A stretch of DNA of 64,000 bases from Euclidia mi (Eukaryota; Arthropoda; Insecta; Lepidoptera; Erebidae), in the NCBI GenBank assembly GCA_944739405.2, contig OX123200.2:7394761-7458760 (forward strand). The letters run 5' to 3'. Positions 24,101 to 34,860 of this stretch are shown piece by piece (position 1 is the stretch's first letter; the number at the start of each line of letters is the position of its first letter). Position numbers and translations under genes: made by a program. The notes below the pieces were generated by a model. That model did no database searches, was not told the origin of the DNA, and worked only from the letters and a program-made list of their open reading frames with translations.

Positions 24101-26903
24101 GTGTTAGGCCTTGGTGGATAACGGAATTAAAGAGGCTCGCCGGCTCTTTCAGAACTGCTGTCCCACCTGCTTTTAAGAGCTCTGTGGTGATTCCGTCATC
24201 CCCTGGATACTTGTTTTTCTTAAGCTGCTCGAGAGCCACTCTTACCTCGCCCTAGTTGACATCAGGGAAGTCCTCCGTGTAACGGCGCGTGAGTTGGGTT
24301 ATGTGGTCATCATCGCTGGGTCTCGTGGGTTTAGGCATCCGTGATGTGTACAAGTCCTTGTAGAAACTCAATTTCAGCGAGAATCTCGAACTTGCAGATT
24401 ATGGTTTTGCCATCCGCAGTATTGAGTTTCGACAGATGAATTCTACCAAGCTGGCGAGCGAAGACTGGTGCCACGATTCTGTTCATTCGCAGCCGTAATG
24501 GCGCGGGTATTGAAACATAGGTTGTCACGTCGCACCAGCTTCCAGATCTTCCGGTTTAGGTTTCTTCCATCCGTCGAAGACGTCTGCGCATAATTAATTA
24601 ATTATGACCTTCCCCTTCCTTAGCTCATAAGTTCGAGAGTCTCGAGCGAGAGTTTACTTTGCTTGTTATTAAAATTAAAATAATTATTAAAAACATATTA
24701 AAATTTACTTATTTGATCTCAATATTTCTTTTTAATTTAATTTTTAGACCCTATTGCCCATTTTTCATGACTTTTGATTCGTCTGATTTCTAGTATCGCA
24801 AATATCGAAAATATCGAATTCCGGAATTATAAAATGTTGAATATCGAAAATACCGATATTGAGAAAATGGGTCGATATTGCGACCCCTACCCCGCACCCC
24901 ACGGGGACCTAAAAAATGATTTCTGCGCAGTGGTCATCTTTTATGAACCGACCTATACATCAGAACAGATATCATTCACGGTTTGTTTTGTTTTGTACTT
25001 TGTGATATCACTCAACCGCCATGATGGTTTACAGCGTTTTCGTGTCAAATTCAAAAAGGTTTTTAAAAAGCCGTAATTAGTAATGCTGCTGATCGATTTT
25101 TGAAGAAAAAATCAGGTATTTCAGTTTAACATCTAATAAAGGAACGAATCAATCGCTAATTACATTTTAGGACACAAGCCTATTGTTCCCATCGAGAAAC
25201 GACTCGCAACTCGATCGAAACTCGATCGAAACTCACACTAGACCTCCAGTGAAAAGTGAAAGTCCCATCACGAAAGTAGTAACCGGCTCCGGAAAACACG
25301 TCGTATTTTGTTAAAATAGGATAACAAAGTAAACATCTATAAATTATGATATTGGTACTTGAAAGCATAAATTTAGGTTTCCCGACTTCAAAAGGGAGGA
25401 AGTTCTCAAATCAACTGGATTTTATTTTGTTTCTTTGTTAGCCGATTACTCTGCCAATTGTGAATGGACTTTGATGATATTTTTTTGTGTAATTTAACTT
25501 TTTAAACCCCGGACGTGGCGTTGCGAATAGAGGGTGTTATAAGTTCGACCGCTATGTTTGTTTGTCTGTCTGTCGATGTGTTTGTCTGAGACCACGTAGC
25601 TCCTAAGCGGATGAACCGTTTTGGATTTTTTTGTTAGAAAGCATGTTTTCTGGCGATGATTCTTAGACATGTTTTATAAAAATCTGCTCAGAGATATGGA
25701 GGTTCAAATTGCCGATGAAAAATCTAAAGATGCCCAATGTAAAAAGAAAGGTGTTATAATTTTGACCACTAGGTTTACATAATATGTCACTAGGTGTGTG
25801 GTATCAGCTTGTGTGTCTCTCTGAGCCAACGTAGCTGCTAAGCGGGTGAAACGATTTGGTTACGTTTTTTAGTTAGTAAGCATACCTAATTGCCAGCGAT
25901 GGTGTTTACACATACTTTATCAAAATCAGGTGAGCGTTTACTAGTCTGTGTGTTTGTATGTGTTAGGTTGATAATTGAAACGCACAGGCTCAGGATATTT
26001 TTTTATTATAATATATATGTACTTGTGAAATACCTACTTACGTACATCCTTCGCCACTTGCATAAATTATTAATAGGTAGGTACACGACAAATCAGTGTT
26101 TTTTATTATATTGGCATTAGTTGTCGCGAGGTGTTATGTTTCATCATAATGCAATACACAGGTTGTTTTTATTTTCAATCGACTACATTATATATTTTAA
26201 GTAGGTAGGTAGGTACTATGCTTCGTGTGCGTGAATTACTTATACGCTTGGTGAAAACCACACAAATATCCGTACTGTAATTTTTGAGTTTGTCGCGTTC
26301 ATACAGATAGACAGGAACAAAGAGAGCTACTTCTTTCTTTTATAATAAGTCTAGATTCATATTTTCTATTTTCCATTGTTACAGGTGGTTAAAACCGATC
26401 TACATTCAGGCAGACCCTGTGAAGATGTACCAGAAGACTCAGAATCGGAACAGTCACTTGAAATAGGAGGCGCTTCTAACCGGCACCAAGACTCTCCTGA
26501 AGAATCCCACCAACTGTATAATGAAGAAGAAGTATACCTACCATCAGACAGCAACCAGGACCCATTTGGTCTGATAACGGAAAGAGCTAGAAGAAAACGG
26601 AGAAGTCAGCTTTCAAATATACTTAACCCCGAACCATTGCCCGAACATCGCAGTCCTGCTATCCGCAACTGTCAAATCCGAGATTCACAATTCAAAGAAG
26701 AGGATGAATTTGACGTTTACGGCAGACATGTTGCTATACAGTTGAGACATTTGACAGAACAAGATGTGGTAATGGCACAGGAAGAAATACAGAAAGTTTT
26801 GACTCGCTACAGATTAAATAAAATAAGACGTAAAGTTAGAGGTGATGATAGTGTCGATCTTAAAAGTGTACCTACCGTATTTTATGAAACGATAGTTGAA
26901 TGA
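18146..26903 (+). CDS. MADF-BESS domain protein, two coding exons
   Basis: Exon 1 (18146-18478) starts at ATG in context CCATCATGG and ends in phase 0 at TGG|GTAAGT. Exon 2 (26385-26903) follows acceptor TTCCATTGTTACAG and is open in phase 0 to TGA, giving about 283 residues. Residues about 12-100 form a MADF domain, a Myb/SANT-like DNA-binding fold: FISIYKEHECLW, then DALNHMWRRMNLPG, VKKKIKYLRATY and CLTWFYEMDSF in the expected order. Residues about 178-184 (RARRKRR) could be a nuclear localisation signal. Residues about 217-255 (DEFDVYGRHVAIQLRHL and on to EIQKVLTRYRL) resemble a BESS protein-interaction motif. MADF-BESS proteins are nuclear transcriptional regulators (Adf-1 type) in insects. 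An AATAAA lies 35 bases after the stop. The 7.9-kb intron is full of transposons; additional exons cannot be excluded, but the phases fit directly. Confidence 0.85.
18806..19226. repeat. Tandem duplication, period about 213 bp, two units
   Basis: Unit 1 from 18806 and unit 2 from 19019 share AATTTGGTTCAAAATCGAAC, TAGAGTAGAGAAAATGTGAA and GGCAACTT..GATTTATTACG in the same order, with modest divergence. It lies in the intron of the MADF-BESS gene. Confidence 0.85.
19965..20223. mobile_element. hAT-like miniature element, copy 1 (259 bp)
   Basis: Starts CAGTGGCGTAGCTAG and ends CTACGCCACTG, terminal inverted repeats of hAT type. It is flanked by perfect 8-bp target duplications CTAGTAAG at 19957-19964 and 20224-20231. 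Internal repeats GGGTGGCACCC and a poly-C run. The second copy is at 50581-51345. Confidence 0.9.
20790..20875 (-). repeat. RTE-like LINE 3' fragment
   Basis: GTCCACTGCTGGACATAAAC then CTTCCCCCAAGGCTCTCCAT and GACCGATCCTGAGC is the complement of the C-terminal and 3' end of the LINE at 35952-37405. A short dead fragment. Confidence 0.6.
21100..21450 (+). pseudogene. Frameshifted MADF domain inside the MADF-BESS intron
   Basis: A MADF-like sequence is readable if two frames are combined. MEWIKSNTTLLINHFKEKRE and LWDTTN come in frame 1, FRNRSKKHGAWVDLAIKFNR in frame 3, then KKMRILIGQFQRELKKYGSE and KWFGFELLLSLKDK again in frame 1. This order (LI..F..LW / AW..IA / KI..L...F.RELKK / KWF....LLFLKD) is that of a complete MADF domain of about 100 residues. 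The frame changes (near 21185 and 21260) show it is not translated as a MADF domain now. It is unlike the host gene's own MADF exon, so it is not a recent exon duplicate. It could be a retrocopy or transposon-borne domain, or less likely an old alternative exon. Confidence 0.6.
22209..22273. repeat. Near-perfect hairpin, 30-bp arms, 5-nt loop
   Basis: Arms 22209-22238 and 22244-22273 pair at 29 of 30 positions (mismatch at 22225/22257). The core includes ATGGCGTGGCTCC and CTTGACGCATT. It is GC-rich compared with its surroundings. Confidence 0.9.
22300..24889. mobile_element. hAT-like element with 8-bp target duplication, carrying a LINE relic
   Basis: The left end TAGGGCATGAATATCGGAAT and the complement of the right end (TAGGGGTCGCAATATCGACC) are imperfect inverted repeats rich in AATATCG. 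Perfect 8-bp duplications CCCCGCAC flank the element at 22292-22299 and 24890-24897, as hAT elements produce. No hAT transposase is present; the middle is mostly a minus-strand LINE fragment (23231-24600). Confidence 0.75.
23231..24600 (-). pseudogene. RTE-like LINE reverse transcriptase, degenerate
   Basis: Read on the minus strand from 24239: KNKYPGDDGITTELLKAGG, FFKKGDKTLLKNYRPISLLS and LARKLDDFQPPEQAG, reverse-transcriptase motifs 1-2. After a disrupted stretch (23774-23921) the frame resumes with RRGVRQEDVISPKLFTNALE and LRFSDDIVIVTECLEEL. The catalytic box reads FSDD where the sister copy at 36082 reads FADD, and RGVRQED replaces RGVRQGD, so a key Gly is lost. Frame breaks and substitutions mark it as dead. 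Coding-like sequence extends up to about 24590. Confidence 0.8.
25380..25935. repeat. Interspersed repeat (CCCGACTTCAAAAGGGAGGA type)
   Basis: Starts GGTTTCCCGACTTCAAAAGG, continues through GTGTTATAAGTTCGACCGCT, TGTCTGTCTGTCGATGTGTT and GTAGCTCCTAAGCGGATGAA, and holds a second diverged pass of the same text from about 25745 (GTGTTATAATTTTGACCACT). I recall this motif as frequent in moth introns. No coding frame. Confidence 0.55.
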
Positions 26904-26937
26904 TAGTCCAATTTATTGCTTTTTAATTATATTACAG

Positions 26938-26943
26938 AATAAA
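26938..26943 (+). terminator. Polyadenylation signal of the MADF-BESS gene
   Basis: AATAAA 35 bases after the stop codon at 26903, the only canonical hexamer close downstream. Confidence 0.65.
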
Positions 26944-26949
26944 CGATAT

Positions 26950-27600
26950 ATTAGTAAAAATTGTCGTAAGCTATTGTTTTGTAAGCCGTAATTAGAAAAT
27001 ATGAAGGTACCTAAGCAAAGGGTTCCAAGACAGTTTAACTTGCCTCGGGACATCACGAGTGTCAAAACTCGTTTTTATCAATGGTCACTGCTGCTGAACC
27101 TGGATTTTGTTAAAATTTCTCTCATTTTCCATGTCAATCCTCACCCCCCCCTAAGCCATCGGTTGGCGTCCTTGCCCCCCTCCCCCTCCCTAGGCAACCG
27201 GCTGGCTACGCCCTCGCACAGGTGACACAGTAGTGAGAATGAGGGTGCGACAATACACAATAAAAAATTCGCTATAATTACTTATGTACTAAGTAAGAGA
27301 AGACAATTAAACTTATAAAACGTTTTTGGCATGACTGCCTGTATCTACATAGGTACCTACAGAAACTAATAAGCATTATGCGCCCCACCAAAATATACAC
27401 GAAAAATCGTTGCAATTTGTATAGTGATGCGGCTGACAGTCAACTTGGCTGTCGCCTGTCAGTCAACCCGGCCACCTCGGCTGTCAACCAAAATTCAGCG
27501 TGCAGCAATCGTACTGAAATAAATTTTACACGAAAGGAAAAAATAATGCTTTACTCGTGTAAACATCAACATTATATTGTTTTCGGTGTTCTCCGAATAC
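26950..27600. other. Intergenic, nothing supported
   Basis: Includes a C-rich stretch near 27143-27190. No exon, RNA gene or recognisable repeat seen. Confidence 0.5.
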
Positions 27601-27845
27601 ATACATACATAGTCTCACACCTATATCCCTGAAGAGGTATTGCTACACCCACTTTTCGCCAGATTTATTTTAGTCCCACGTAATAGGGGGCGAGCCTATT
27701 GCCGTACCGGGCACATTACCAGACTCCGTACTGCTCAGAATTTCTTAACGGAAAAACCCAATATCACTGCCCGATCGGCATAGAGATCGAACCCGAGACC
27801 TCCCAATCCCACGCGCATATTTATGCCGCGAGACCAACGAGGAAG
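27600..27845 (-). repeat. tRNA-derived SINE copy (first family)
   Basis: Complement of CTCGTTGGTCTCGCGGCATA (27823-27842) and of the CCTATTACGTGGGACT block; ends with AGTCTCACACCTATATCCCT. Same family as 7361-7665. Confidence 0.7.
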
Positions 27846-28379
27846 TCTCCGAATATAGCAATATTATAAGAATTTAAACTTTCGTGGTATTTAACGTTAC
27901 TTTTCAATTTTATTATGATATAATATAAACCACACACGTTTGTTTCCAGTTACCGATATTTCGGCACTGTTTCAAGCATCCGTGAACATGGCGCTTGCAT
28001 ATAGGTAGGTATATCCCATAAGAAAATATAAAAGTACATAGGTAGGTATGTATAGCAATATTGTATATTCTATAAAGTAAAATTATTATACTTTTGGTTA
28101 CCGGCTCCAAGTAACTACTACCTCTGCAGTCATTTCGACCTTGCCTGCTGCTGCTGCAGAACTGAAAACTTAATGCGCTGGCCTAGTCTGCGCTGGCCTA
28201 GTCACAGAAAGGTGTGAAATGTTGTGTGCAGTATCTACAAATAAGAATCACACAAAACAATATTGCGAATTTACGACGGGCTCCACTATAAAATAGGTAT
28301 AACATCAAAGATGTACCTTCCATACATTCTTCATCATCTTACCAGCCTTATCCCTAAAAATTCTGTCTTACTAGATTTC

Positions 28380-28800
28380 ACTGAATACTTATTTGCCTTT
28401 CTACGAAGCGTCTGCCATCTGACCTCCGCAACCCAAATAGTAAAACCCAATAATCTATGGTTAGTGGACTAGAGTCAGTTTATTCAGGGGTTTCTGATTC
28501 CCTTTTCTTAACGAGTGTCAATGATACAAAATAATTTAGCAGGTCTTAATCGCGTTTACTTAACTTATGTAAGGTATAAATACCTATTTGTTTCCGACGT
28601 TTCGCTCGTCTTGCACCGAGCGTGGTCGCGGAGAGACTGATGAGAGCTCAGCGCCGTCTTGTGGAAGTGCGGGTTTCGGCACCTACTCTCACTTGGTCTT
28701 TATTTAAGTTCGCAATGCCGGTACTCCGACACAACTGTCAATGATCTTCATAACAGCCGGGAACGATGGTTTAAGGGCTGTCCGAGGCACATATCCCTAT
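28380..28800. repeat. Mixed SINE tail and dispersed repeat
   Basis: GACCTCCGCAACCCAAATAG then CAGTTTATTCAGGGGTTTCT is the tail of the third SINE-like family. GTTTCCGACGTTTCGCTCGT at 28590 and GCACCGAGCGTGGTCGCGG belong to another repeated block. Around 28750, TAACAGCCGGGAACGATGG is again the SINE tail. Confidence 0.5.
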
Positions 28801-29177
28801 ACCTTCTGCATAGCATTCTATTGATATAATCTCCACTATGCTATCGCTGCTGCGAGTAAGTAGATACATAATATGCAGGAACTACTGTTTTACCCCTCCC
28901 ACACTAGGAATAAATCCTGTGACACGGGGTACCTACTTCACAAAAATTTAATCAACACAATGAACATCCGATATTGACACAACAGTTTGTAATTCATACA
29001 AATGAGTGCAATCGACGGAGTGCTACCAGCAAGGCGACTACTTGTGCAATTATTACAGGAAGTAAACCTCCTTAGTACCTCTAAGACGATAATAGTTTCA
29101 TGACACTCAAGTGATTAATTTACGATACAACACTCAAGTCTACACCAATTATTTATATTTGGAACATTGGAACACAT

Positions 29178-29408
29178 TTAATCTGTAAGAGTTTTGGCGC
29201 GAACGCGTTCATCTAATTTCATATCATCAGATCGGATCAACAAATTGTTATCGCACGCAACGATATGCTTTCTAAAATTCCAATTTTCTTTTACATTGTC
29301 GTGTTCAAGTGGAGTGGCTCGCTCCGTATTTAATTCCTTATCAATGGTGCCACCGGTTGTCCCGTTATCTAATTTCTGAACGAATAGAGACGGCCATTTT
29401 GCCGCCAA
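29178..29408 (-). other. Unrecognised 76-codon open frame
   Basis: Starts MAAKWPSLFVQKLDNGTTGG and ends VRAKTLTD. It is hydrophilic with no motif. An initiator-like ACATTCAGTGTT lies upstream on the same strand, and a shorter ATG (MSDTKV, stop) precedes it. It could be a first exon, a retrocopy or chance. Confidence 0.2.
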
Positions 29409-29751
29409 CCGTGACCAATGCTACACTTTGGTGTCCGACATTTTTTAACACTGAATGTACACTCGCCTACTTAAAGGTTAATAAGACTAGATAGATTCAA
29501 CACTGTTTATCTCCAAAGGAGTCCATCTGTTTAGTATTGTACAGACAGCTCGGACAATTATGCATTTTAGAATAATTTAGGATTTTTTTTACACACAATA
29601 GCTCTCACAGATATTAATCTTATTAATTTCTGTCATAGCTCTTTTTGTTTGTTGGATCTATCTAATAGGATAAATAAATCACATGAATATAAAAGTGATA
29701 TAAGTAGGTACCTAAGTACCAACTTGTTACATACAGTTAATGCAGGTAGAG

Positions 29752-30360
29752 GTAGTGATAACCTAGTGGAGAAAGTAACAGACTGCTACGCAGAGGGTCT
29801 TCAGTTTGAACCCACGGCACGCACCACTGGCCAACAAATTAACTTTGAAAAAGAGACCTGTGCCAATGGCAACAACTTACTACAATATTCTGTAAGTGAC
29901 CAAAGCAAAGCCTGGTCATCCAGGTACTAGTAGTAATCATTCTCCTAGCGTTATCCCAGTTGTAACACGGGGTCCGCTTTGTCTAACCGGATTTGGCTGA
30001 ATATTAGATACATTTTACAAAGAGCGACTGCCTGTCTGACCTCCGCAACCCAAAGGGATAGTGATATTCCATAATTTGGATAGTGTCAGTTTATTCAGAG
30101 GTTCTGACTCCCTATAACGATTCTCAAAGATCTTCATGACAGCCGGGACCGACGACTTTTAACGTGCTCTCCGAGGCACGGGGCAAGCGAGTTGAAGCGA
30201 GATATAGATAGATAGATAGGTAGAATAGTATATATATGTACCTACCTAATTCAATACGCATATATAACGCCGAAAAGTCATTGGTGCGCGACGTGGATTC
30301 GATCCCGATACCATCTACATGGCAGTCTGTTGGTATCTCCACTAGGCTATCGCCGCCTTA
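29752..30360. repeat. Third SINE-like family: head, tail and an opposed copy
   Basis: Plus-strand copy: GTGATAACCTAGTGGAGAAA (head) through GGGGTCCGCTTTGTCTAACC, GCGACTGCCTGTCTGACCTC and the tail CATGACAGCCGGGACCGACG at about 30135. The next block, 30280-30360, is a complementary head (GTGGATTCGATCCCGATACC, then CACTAGGCTATCGCCGCC). A relative of the full structure sits at 39360-39610 and fragments at 38130-38270 and 30945-31050. Confidence 0.6.
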
Positions 30361-31049
30361 GTAGTAATATAAGTTTTTTGGTCAAAACAGATATGAGCAG
30401 ATGATCGATACCATGTTGAAAATTCTTATACCTTGTTTTCATAGCTCAAAAACACATGAATAAAAGCTTTTCTTCGCCACTGGTGTCGTAACGTTGTAGT
30501 TATCTTACCTATTCTATATGCCGAATAGGCAGTAGGTATACAATTCCATGTAAAATACAGTTTACGTCTGTTCATAATAGAGCCTTGTTGGTTCAGCACG
30601 AGTGATTTGTGAAACGGTCACCCCGTTTTTGCAGCAAATCGATCAATCCAATTTTCGTGAATTTTAACATTGGAGTTTCATCTCTCAGAAAAGTTTTGGC
30701 AAAAACAGGTAAATATAAATCTTCTTATACATCAAATGGGATCATGAGGTTGAGATATACAATTGAATTCATAAGACCAATAAAGATTTTTTTCAGCTAA
30801 TAAAACTTTGTTCGGTCTAGGAATAGGTGACTTAGATATAAAATTAATCTTACTGGCCACATAGAACTACCTACTTTGGACCTAATAATTATTATCTACT
30901 CTTGTCTTCTTTTTTCGAAAATACACAGGTGCGTAGAAAAAAAAGGACAGTGACAGCTCAGTGGAGACATCGACAGACCACTGAGTACCTTTGTGCGACA
31001 GACTGCTATGCAGAGGGTAGGTATCGGATTCAACCCAAAGCGCGCTAAA

Positions 31050-32640
31050 AATTTTTCAAAGTTATGTAGATACGTATTAAATACCTACTTAGTTAATTAC
31101 ATCGGTTACCCTGTGCCTCAGAGGGCATGTAAAACCGTCGAATATACTATAACTAAGATCTTCGACAGTCTTGAACATATTGTCACTGCACACTGTCGAT
31201 ACCACGTCATGGAACATGGCTATCCCTATGAGTTGTGGAGATCAGCACGACTACCAGTTCTGTAGGCAAGTTAGTATTCTGTTAGATCTGATAAGAATAG
31301 TTAGCGGTTCCCAGACAACATTAGGCATTCCATGAGGCAACAAGAACATAAATAAGTTCAATCAGACTATTGATACGGTAGGTATTCAAAAAGGTAAGTT
31401 TACCAAAGGCTGAGTTCTACGCTTTCAAAGATGCAGGTGAAGTTATCAGTGTATTGAATATATGCCTTTTCTTTCACAAAATGAGTCTATTAAAACTGCT
31501 CGATCAAGCGCCAAAAACGGCCACGCTAAAAAATCCTATCAAATGAAAACCCGTTTTTAAATATTTACAGCTTAGTTATGTAGATAAAAATTTTTGGTGC
31601 ATGGCGGGTCGGTGCGGCAGTAACCATGGCAACCACGTCGTTGTTTTGCCGATCGCGCTTTGTCTATGCCTTTTTTTTTCCTTGCTCCGCTTTTTTCATA
31701 CGAAAATATAAGCATAGGAAGGCAGACTATGCCTTTTAAAGGGAACATGTTGAATATTCGCGCATGGCTTTAATTTTAGGGAGAAAATTTATTATACCTA
31801 CCTATACTACTCCTACTGAATATAATAGTTGTTTTCTGTACCTTCCTGCTTCTGCATGTCAGTTAGGAAAGAGCTTTTGAATTTATACTTTCACGTTACC
31901 TACAAACTGCATAGAAACCGAATTTAATCAGCTTCGTTTTTGGATTGATTAACTTAGAAACCTTGTGAAATTTTACAGCTTTACGGCAGCCCGGGTAAGT
32001 AGGTACCTAAATTAACTGATCGTCAAAGCGAAGTAAGAAAACGCAAAACGTCTACACATCCAAACGCGTGCTTTCAACTGCACCGATAGCGTATGGATCT
32101 ACGCGGCAACCTCATCGGTTAACACTGCGCGCACTTTAATATGTGTTGCACGATCGCTTTTTCGAGGCTGTGTGTTCTTTGTGTCTAGCTTGAATGTTCG
32201 TCCCCCGCTACACAAGATAGGCCAGTAGGTAGGACACGTCCCAATGTCATCACTGCGGCAACTGCCGCACCTGGTCGGGGAGACGGTGCTGCTCTGCACA
32301 CTTGGCTAATAGGCTGAAGAGGGCGCCACGCCCTGAACAACTTACGACGGAGCCCATCAACATCAAACGGCGCGGGCCAAATCTCATCAGGGTTGCGGTC
32401 ACGTACCTATGTTGATTACGATTCGGTTACCTACCTACTTCCAGCAAGGGCGTAGGTCCCGAAACTTATCAAGGCGAGACAGGCGACTGACATACCTCCT
32501 CCGCCAAGCCAAATTCGGCCAGTCACAAGTCACAATATTATCATTGTGGCGAAGTCATGATTTAGGAGTAACTATATACTTACCTACAAAAAAAATAATC
32601 AGGAAAATATCTTCAATTGATAAAACTTTCTACTCTCATC
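31050..32640. other. Intergenic, nothing supported
   Basis: Short open frames lack splice context or motifs. No RNA gene or named repeat recognised. Confidence 0.45.
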
Positions 32641-32650
32641 TGTGCTCGTA

Positions 32651-33054
32651 TAGTATTACGCCTTTGCGAATGAATGTTGATGAATGAATGTTGCGATGGA
32701 TGTGTGGAGTTACGAGAATGGATAAGATTAGGAATGAATACGTGAGAGGTAGTCTGAAAGTGGCGCCTATAGACGAGAAAGTGAAAGGAAGTCGTTTGGC
32801 TTGGTATGGACATATTATGCGAAGAGATGATATGTATGTAGGTAAGCAAGTGATGAATATGAAGGTAGAGGGATGGAAAGGGAGAGGGAGGACCAGGAAA
32901 AGATGGATGGACTGTGTGAGGATGGATATGAAAGAGAAAGGAGTAAATGATCAGATGACGGGCGACAGAAAAGAATGGAAGCGAAGGACGTACTGCGCCG
33001 ACCCCAAATAGATTGGGACCAGGGCAAGAAGATGATGATAGTATTACGCCTTTG
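32651..33054 (+). mobile_element. LINE C-terminal fragment with 16-bp target duplication
   Basis: The 16-mer TAGTATTACGCCTTTG occurs perfectly at 32651-32666 and 33039-33054. Between them is a non-LTR C-terminus: WMCGVTRMDKIRNEYVRGSL, GSRLAWYGHIMRRDDM and GRGRTRKRWMDCV, stop at 33011, then a GATGATGAT tail. Perfect duplications and an unbroken 107-codon frame indicate a recent, strongly 5'-truncated insertion into the broken coding fragment at 33055-33311. Confidence 0.9.
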
Positions 33055-33311
33055 ATTTGGTTTGAGTCTTGTGGGGTGGTAGGTTCATCAAAGGAAACAC
33101 CAACAAGTTTGCCATGGAAGGATTCAGAAACTTCTGGCAAGGAGTACATAAAGGGGAAATTGATCTCATAGTCTTGAGGCCCCCCACTTGGCAGGTGTAG
33201 GTACCTATGGGAAAAACTTCATTTTCTACCATCTCAACAGCCTGGCTGCTTTCTGGGCTCCAAAATAGGTATAGGTTTTGCCAGCGATACGCTAAAAAGA
33301 AGAAGAACCAT
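33055..33311 (-). pseudogene. Broken coding fragment, possibly from a secreted protein
   Basis: On the minus strand ATG (33311) opens MVLLLFSVSLAKPIPILEPR, which looks like a short signal peptide, then stops. A second frame gives SSQAVEMVENEVFP. A third frame from about 33205 gives SGGPQDYEINFPFMYSLPEV, then FHGKLVGVSFDEPTTPQDS; it would continue across the LINE insertion as KGVILYEHR and stop. At 33209 the sequence TTTTTCCCATAG could be a splice acceptor, so part of this may be a real exon. Composition is coding-like, but I do not recognise the family. Confidence 0.35.
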
Positions 33312-33389
33312 CTGAAAGAACTTCTTTGCTGCATGGAATATTTTTACACTAGCACTAGGCATTCTTGTGAATAGATATGGCGTGACGGT

Positions 33390-34330
33390 TTACTAATGTT
33401 TGCCATAATTTAAAATGCCATAATTTCATATGCCATACTGGTACCTATTTGCCATAACTTCATTAGAAATAACGCTTCAGTTGCCATAATCGTGAAATGA
33501 AATGACTTTCACTAATTCCATTGGTCATAATCGATCAAGTGTCTATGGTCAATGGATTTAAATTAATATTTAAATCCATAAATGTATTGGCTATAATTTT
33601 CGTTTTCAATAATGCCATTTTTCATAACTTTTATTCACCATAAGTTCTCTTTTGACCCTTAATCCGAAAATAGGTCTCAACAAAATCGAAGGTAGGTCCG
33701 TCAACTTTAGTTTATTAAACTAGTGTGAAGAATGTGGACTAGGTCGACGGAGCCCTGCTTCGCAGGGCTCCTATTTTTTGGTAAAGGGTCAAAAGAGAAC
33801 CCTAACCTAACCTATCCGGGTCGGATTGCACGGAGTCGGGATGTTAATTAAACTAGTGTGAATAATGTGGACTAAGTTGACGGAGCCCTGCGAAGCAGGG
33901 CTCCTATTTTTGGGTTAAGGGTCAAAAGAGAACCCTAACCTATCCGAGTCGAATTGCACTGAGTCGGGGTGTTAACGATAATTAATTTCAACCTAACAAT
34001 ATTATGTATTATTTTCATAATTATATCAAATTTTGATTATGTCAAGAGTCGATTATGAGATGTGTTACTTATAGCATAGATAAATATAATACTTTACACT
34101 TATAGCATAGATAAATATAATACTTTACAGTCTTATAGAAACTAATTATTATGATATAATTATGTTGTTATAGAAAGTAATTTTATGGCAAATAAAAGTT
34201 ATCACTGTTGAGTTGTTAAGGCAAACGTTATTAGTATAAATGATAATAGTGCAAGTAAATATTATGATCAGGGATGATTATGGCAAACAATATTAGTGCA
34301 AATGAATTTATGAAAAACGAGAGAATACCA
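33390..34330. mobile_element. GCCATAA-rich element with a central tandem repeat and hairpins
   Basis: The left third repeats TGCCATAA-type words; the right third carries the complement (TTATGGCAAA) and AATATTAGTGCAAA, so the ends are loosely inverted. The centre is a two-unit tandem repeat of period 133 (units from 33714 and 33847). Each unit has the 23-nt hairpin GGAGCCCTGC-loop-GCAGGGCTCC (33749-33771 and 33882-33904) and AAGAGAACCCTAACCT. A lone relative of the hairpin unit is at 45225-45247. Helitron-like or foldback origin is possible but unproven. Confidence 0.5.
34068..34129. repeat. Perfect 31-bp tandem duplication
   Basis: CTTATAGCATAGATAAATAT plus 11 further bases is repeated without a mismatch at 34068-34098 and 34099-34129. 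Confidence 0.95.
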
Positions 34331-34860
34331 TGGCGTGACTTGCACACGTCTTGCAAAAGTTCTTAGATTATGTAAGGTTAATTAAAAATTAACAGTGTGT
34401 ACCTACCGAAGACTACTAGGCTTAGGCATAGGCTAGCCTAAGACTACTAGACTACTAGCTACGTAATAGGGTCTGAAGCGCACGCGGAGGCACACTTTTC
34501 AGAAATTAGTAAACATTTTTTTAAAAGCGCCTACTGAAAATGATGTGCAAGTCGTATCTACATCAAAAATGTTGAAGAATTTAGATAGCCACTTCAAGGT
34601 TCTAAGAAGTAGGTAATTACTTAATTATTGTACGTTATTGACGAAATTCCCAATAATTCAAATACCTATTTAACATATTTACTTGATAAAAATTGCTTAA
34701 TAACATTATCAATCTTTATTCTGTAAGGTGGTTCACTCAAATCAAAGCCTGTTAGAGCGTTAGAGGCAAGCTTTGAATAAATACTTGGAAGCAAGTTAGA
34801 GGTATGAGTATTGTGCCTACTTGCCTAGGCCGCTTAAGATGCGTAGTTACATTGGTAGTT
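34330..34860. other. Intergenic, nothing supported
   Basis: AT-rich sequence between the GCCATAA-rich element and the LINE 3' end. No gene, RNA or repeat recognised. Confidence 0.45.

Noticed and set aside
32613..33149. 178-codon minus-strand frame rich in Ser, His and Pro
   Set aside because: Mostly the antisense of the LINE C-terminal frame 32688-33011; only its first part (before the LINE) looks coding and is annotated separately.
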